From contig NZ_JADCJY010000001.1 in the NCBI RefSeq assembly GCF_014982715.1, forward strand, positions 124,001-188,000: a stretch of DNA of 64,000 nucleotides. Direction: 5' to 3'. The translations under genes were made by a program, and so were the position numbers. This document shows, piece after piece, positions 61,348-64,000 of this stretch. Every line of letters starts with the position of its first letter. The stretch's first letter is position 1. Below the pieces are notes generated by a model. That model was not told the DNA's origin and made no database searches. It saw only the letters and a program-made list of their open reading frames with translations. This DNA comes from Gallalistipes aquisgranensis. Lineage in GTDB: Bacteria > Bacteroidota > Bacteroidia > Bacteroidales > Rikenellaceae.

Positions 61348-61938
61348 ATGAAGAGGATGCTTTTGCCGCTGCTTATGGGTGGTCTGATCTTTTCGATGGA
61401 ATTACAGGGACAGAATATGGAAACGATTCAACTGGAAAGCCCCGACCTGACGCGGGGCAAAAATGTCATGCAGGCGCTGTCCGAGCGTCGCTCCACCCGG
61501 GAATTTTCGTCGCGGATGCTCTCGATGCGCGATCTGTCCGACCTGCTTTGGGCGGCCAACGGCGTCAACCGTCCGGCTACGGGAGGCCGTACGGCTCCGT
61601 CGGCGATGAACCGGCAGGATGTGGCCGTGTACGTCTGCATGAAAGAGGGAAGCTATCGGTACGACGCACGGCAGAACCGGTTGGTTCCTCTTTCGGCGGG
61701 CGACGTGCGTCCGGTGGAGGCTCCCGTCTGCCTCGTCCTCGTGGCTGACGACGGACAGACGTGGAATGCGCTCGATGCGGGAATCGTCTCCCAGAACATT
61801 TCGCTCTTCTGCGCTGGGGTGGGGTTGGCGACCGTTCCGCGTGCCACGATGGACAAGGAGCAGTTGAAAAAGGCGCTGAAACTCGGTGACCGGCAGACCC
61901 CGTTCCTGAATCATCCCGTGGGGTATTTCAAGGAGTAG
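61348..61938 (+). CDS. Exported nitroreductase-family (SagB-like) protein
   Basis: 196 residues. An N-terminal signal peptide (MKRMLLPLLMGGLIFSMELQGQ) precedes a short nitroreductase fold with FMN-contact segments MQALSERRSTREF, LLWAANGVNRPATGGRTAPSAMN and LDAGIVSQNISLFCAGVGLATVP. Family members use FMN to reduce nitro-aromatics, quinones or thiazoline/oxazoline rings. Export is unusual for an FMN enzyme but recurrent in this SagB-like group of Bacteroidota. Single gene. Confidence 0.88.
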   Translation: MKRMLLPLLMGGLIFSMELQGQNMETIQLESPDLTRGKNVMQALSERRSTREFSSRMLSMRDLSDLLWAANGVNRPATGGRTAPSAMNRQDVAVYVCMKEGSYRYDARQNRLVPLSAGDVRPVEAPVCLVLVADDGQTWNALDAGIVSQNISLFCAGVGLATVPRATMDKEQLKKALKLGDRQTPFLNHPVGYFKE

Positions 61939-61978
61939 GCGGCGACGGAGGGTCCCGCCGGGTTCTCAAAAAAGGAAA

Positions 61979-62012
61979 TCACCCCTGCCGGAGATGGTGC
62001 CGACAGGGGTGA
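61979..62012. terminator. Hairpin between the convergent nitroreductase and ohr genes
   Basis: A 13-position stem (TCACCCCTGCCGG against CCGACAGGGGTGA) with one C.A mismatch and an 8-base loop. On the minus strand it is followed by TTTCCTTTTTT, a good U-tract, so it best serves the copA-copZ-ohr side. Confidence 0.65.
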
Positions 62013-62140
62013 AACCGTAAGAAAACGGATTCGGCGGATCGTATCATCCCGTGTCCGTTGTCCGGCAGCGCGGGCTCCCGGTGTGTCTGAAATCCGCCGG
62101 AAGTTCTTTCCCGGCCGCGTAGCCTGCGGGTGCCGGGGCG

Positions 62141-62563
62141 TCAGTCGGTACTGACTGCCGTGGTCACTTCGATGTTGCCGCGTGTGGCGTTGGAGTAGGG
62201 GCAGATATGGTGGGCCTGTTCGGCCAGTTTTTCCGCCTCGTCCTTCGTGATCCCGGGAACATAAACGTCGAGTTTTACGGCCAGCATGAAGCCGCCGCTG
62301 TCGTTCTTGCCGATGCTCACCGACGCGGTCACCGATGTGGTGCCCGTTTTGACGCGGGCGAGCCGCACGGCCAGGTTCAGCGCCCCGTTGTAGCAGGCGG
62401 CATAGCCCGCCGCGAAAAGCTGTTCGGGATTCGTGAAGCGTCCCCCTTGTCCGCCCATGGCGCCCGGGGTGTGCAGATCGAGGTCGAGCACTCCGTCCGA
62501 AGTGCTCACGTGGCCGTCCCGGCCTCCGGTGGCCGTGGCCACCGCCGTGTAGATTGCTTCCAT
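62141..62563 (-). CDS. Ohr/OsmC-family organic hydroperoxide resistance protein
   Basis: 140 residues. Thiol peroxidase of the Ohr branch, reducing organic hydroperoxides with two cysteines: C57 in AACYNGAL and C121 in HHICPYSNAT, 64 residues apart as in characterised Ohr proteins. The N-terminal signature MEAIYTAVATATGGRDGHV is also Ohr-like. It follows the copper genes on the same strand, 44 bases after the small HMA gene, so it may be part of that transcript. Confidence 0.92.
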   Translation of the reverse strand: MEAIYTAVATATGGRDGHVSTSDGVLDLDLHTPGAMGGQGGRFTNPEQLFAAGYAACYNGALNLAVRLARVKTGTTSVTASVSIGKNDSGGFMLAVKLDVYVPGITKDEAEKLAEQAHHICPYSNATRGNIEVTTAVSTD

Positions 62564-62607
62564 GATGTTTTGTTTTTTATGTTTCCCTGCCGTTCGGAAG
62601 GAAGTTC

Positions 62608-62817
62608 CTATTCGATCGGTTCGGCTTTGTAGCCCGACTGCCGGACGGTTTCGACGATCGTTTCCGTCGGTACGTCGGCGGTTACGGTCAGTATTTTATC
62701 CCCCGAGTCAAGGTTGACCGACCACTGGCCGGGTTCCATGATCCGGTTGAGGTGTTCTCCGATCCGGGCGACGCATCCGCCGCATTTGGCGTTGGTTTTG
62801 AATTTCTTGGCGTTCAT
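62608..62817 (-). CDS. CopZ-like copper chaperone (HMA domain)
   Basis: 69 residues with a single HMA fold and an intact metal site C12-G-G-C15 in TNAKCGGCVARIG. The variant lacks the usual methionine before the first cysteine, as in a common Bacteroidota subgroup. It starts 13 bases after the copper ATPase stop, which supports a role in delivering Cu(I) to that pump. Confidence 0.88.
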   Translation of the reverse strand: MNAKKFKTNAKCGGCVARIGEHLNRIMEPGQWSVNLDSGDKILTVTADVPTETIVETVRQSGYKAEPIE

Positions 62818-62830
62818 ATCGTTTTTCTGT

Positions 62831-64000
62831 TTAGAATTTTTTCCATTTGAGCCGCAGGCTGTTCATCACCACGGAGACGGAGCTGAAGGCCATCGCCGCG
62901 CTGGCGAGCATCGGGTTGAGCAGCACGCCCCACAGGGGAAAGAGCACGCCGGCCGCTACGGGAATCCCGATCACGTTGTAGATGAAGGCCCAGAAGAGGT
63001 TCTGGCGGATTAGCCGTACCGTGCTTTTCGAGAGCGTGTAGGCCTTGGGCAGCAGCACGAGGTCGGAGTTCATCAGCGTGACCATCGCCACTTCCATTGC
63101 AATATCCGTACCTTTTCCCATCGCCACGCTCACGTCGGCCCGGGCCAGCGCCTGCGAGTCGTTGATGCCGTCGCCGACCATCGCTACCACCTTGCCCTCC
63201 TGTTGCAGACGGCGGATGTACTCCTCCTTGTCCGAGGGGAGCACTTCGGCCTGGTAGTGGTCAATCCCCACCTCGCCCGCGATCCATGCGGCGGCGTACT
63301 TGTTGTCGCCGGTGAGCATGTGCACCTCGATGCGGAGCTTGCGCAGGGCGGCCACGGCCTCGAAGGAGGTGGGCTTCACCCGGTCGCTCACGGCTCCCAG
63401 GGCGATCAGCCGGTCGCCCGTCCCGAAGAAGACGGTGCTTGCTCCCTGCATCTGGAACCGTTCGATGTGGGTCGAGGTCTCGGGCGAAGGGGTTACGCCG
63501 TAGGTCTCCAGCATCCGGTTGCTGCCGATCCAGTAGCGCAGGCCCTCGTGTTCGAAGACGATTCCCTGTCCCGTGACGCTCTCGAAAGAGCGGATGCCGG
63601 CGTTCGTGGCTCCGTTTTCGAGCAGATACTCCGCGACGGCCCCGCCCAGCGGGTGTTCCGATTTGAGTTCGGCCGTATAGACCAGGTCGCGGTAGCGGGC
63701 GATCCGTTCGGGGTCCTCTTCGAGCCATATCCACCGCGTGACCGAGGGGTGTCCTTCGGTGAGCGTTCCCGTCTTGTCGAGTACTACGGCCGTGACGTTA
63801 CAGAGCTGTTCGAGGGCGGCGGCGTCCTTGATGAGTATCTGGTGTTCGGCTCCCTTGCCGATGCCTACCATAAGGGCGGTCGGCGTGGCCAGCCCCAATG
63901 CGCAGGGGCAGGCGATCACCAGCACCGAGACGGCCGAGAGCACGGCGTAGGAGATGTCCTCCCAGCCCCCGATCGCCAGCCACAGCACGAGGGTGAGCAG
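62831..64000 (-). CDS. copA: Copper-translocating P1B-type ATPase (5' end outside window)
   Basis: The C-terminal 389 residues are visible. Motifs in order: [18 protein letters not shown] with the CPC copper site in the membrane, phosphorylation site [16 protein letters not shown] (the HP motif of P1B pumps), nucleotide-domain MLTGDN, hinge [20 protein letters not shown], and two final helices with [10 protein letters not shown] and a conserved [13 protein letters not shown]. The protein exports Cu(I) (or Ag) from the cytoplasm. The N-terminal HMA domains and first helices lie past the right edge; the frame is open to base 64000. Confidence 0.95.
   Translation of the reverse strand: MLTLVLWLAIGGWEDISYAVLSAVSVLVIACPCALGLATPTALMVGIGKGAEHQILIKDAAALEQLCNVTAVVLDKTGTLTEGHPSVTRWIWLEEDPERIARYRDLVYTAELKSEHPLGGAVAEYLLENGATNAGIRSFESVTGQGIVFEHEGLRYWIGSNRMLETYGVTPSPETSTHIERFQMQGASTVFFGTGDRLIALGAVSDRVKPTSFEAVAALRKLRIEVHMLTGDNKYAAAWIAGEVGIDHYQAEVLPSDKEEYIRRLQQEGKVVAMVGDGINDSQALARADVSVAMGKGTDIAMEVAMVTLMNSDLVLLPKAYTLSKSTVRLIRQNLFWAFIYNVIGIPVAAGVLFPLWGVLLNPMLASAAMAFSSVSVVMNSLRLKWKKF

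Overview
The window is a GC-rich (roughly 60 % by eye), gene-dense chromosomal segment of a Bacteroidota bacterium. Evidence for the phylum: a SusC/SusD pair heading a polysaccharide utilization locus (PUL), DUF1573, DUF3078 and DUF4925-type proteins, a lipoprotein TamA homologue (TamL) paired with TamB, a Bacteroides-type malate dehydrogenase, and repeated promoters of the TTTG-N19-21-TAnnTTTG class with no Shine-Dalgarno dependence. Gene content and GC fit Rikenellaceae, probably Alistipes or a close relative; the genus is an inference. I see no rRNA, tRNA, CRISPR array, insertion sequence or phage genes. Both ends cut genes (nfnB/gltA on the left, copA on the right).

Layout. 1-3.5 kb: an Nfn-type transhydrogenase pair (nfnA, nfnB) with an AT-richer repeat lipoprotein lodged between the two subunit genes, preceded by a DUF1573 protein. 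3.5-5.2 kb: divergent bioB and bioD. 5.2-7.5 kb: an MscS-type channel and a methyltransferase. 7.7-11.6 kb: a GH3 beta-glucosidase without a signal peptide and a sugar:cation symporter gene broken by one in-frame TGA. 11.7-26.5 kb, minus strand: a pectin-type PUL in the order susC, susD, FN3/DUF5123-like lipoprotein, three tandem PL9 lyases, GH105, GH97. The three lyases carry different export signals (surface lipoprotein, ordinary lipoprotein, soluble periplasmic), and two perfect hairpins sit at internal gene junctions. 26.8-31.2 kb: an AI-2E-type permease, then an OPT peptide transporter with peptidase T. 31.4-37.1 kb: a DUF3332 lipoprotein and an unassigned module made of a DUF4925-like lipoprotein and a SusD-less TonB-dependent receptor, divergent from an AraC regulator. 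37.3-41.7 kb: DUF3078 protein and an exported GH2 beta-galactosidase. 41.8-49.2 kb: tamB-tamL, overlapping by 8 bases. 49.3-52.3 kb: malate dehydrogenase, oxyR divergent from a Dps-like ferritin, and a tiny HMA protein with CxC instead of CxxC. 52.4-57.6 kb: DHA2 efflux pump, divergent L-serine dehydratase plus NUDIX, and glpD. 57.8-61.9 kb: a patatin phospholipase fused to a BamA-like barrel, a membrane-anchored EEP-family protein and an exported nitroreductase. 62.1-64 kb: copA, copZ-like chaperone and Ohr on the minus strand.

How the genes work together: the PUL would bind and import pectic oligosaccharides cut at the surface, cut them again in the periplasm and release unsaturated uronyl residues through GH105. 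OPT plus PepT is a peptide uptake and hydrolysis pair. OxyR, the ferritin, Ohr and the copper genes are stress functions. TamB/TamL and the patatin barrel belong to outer-membrane biogenesis and lipid handling. The only stretch over 300 bases without a gene is 26479-26820, which holds the PUL promoter dyad and weak hairpins. Many genes read through very long open frames on the opposite strand; I treat these as GC-driven shadows.
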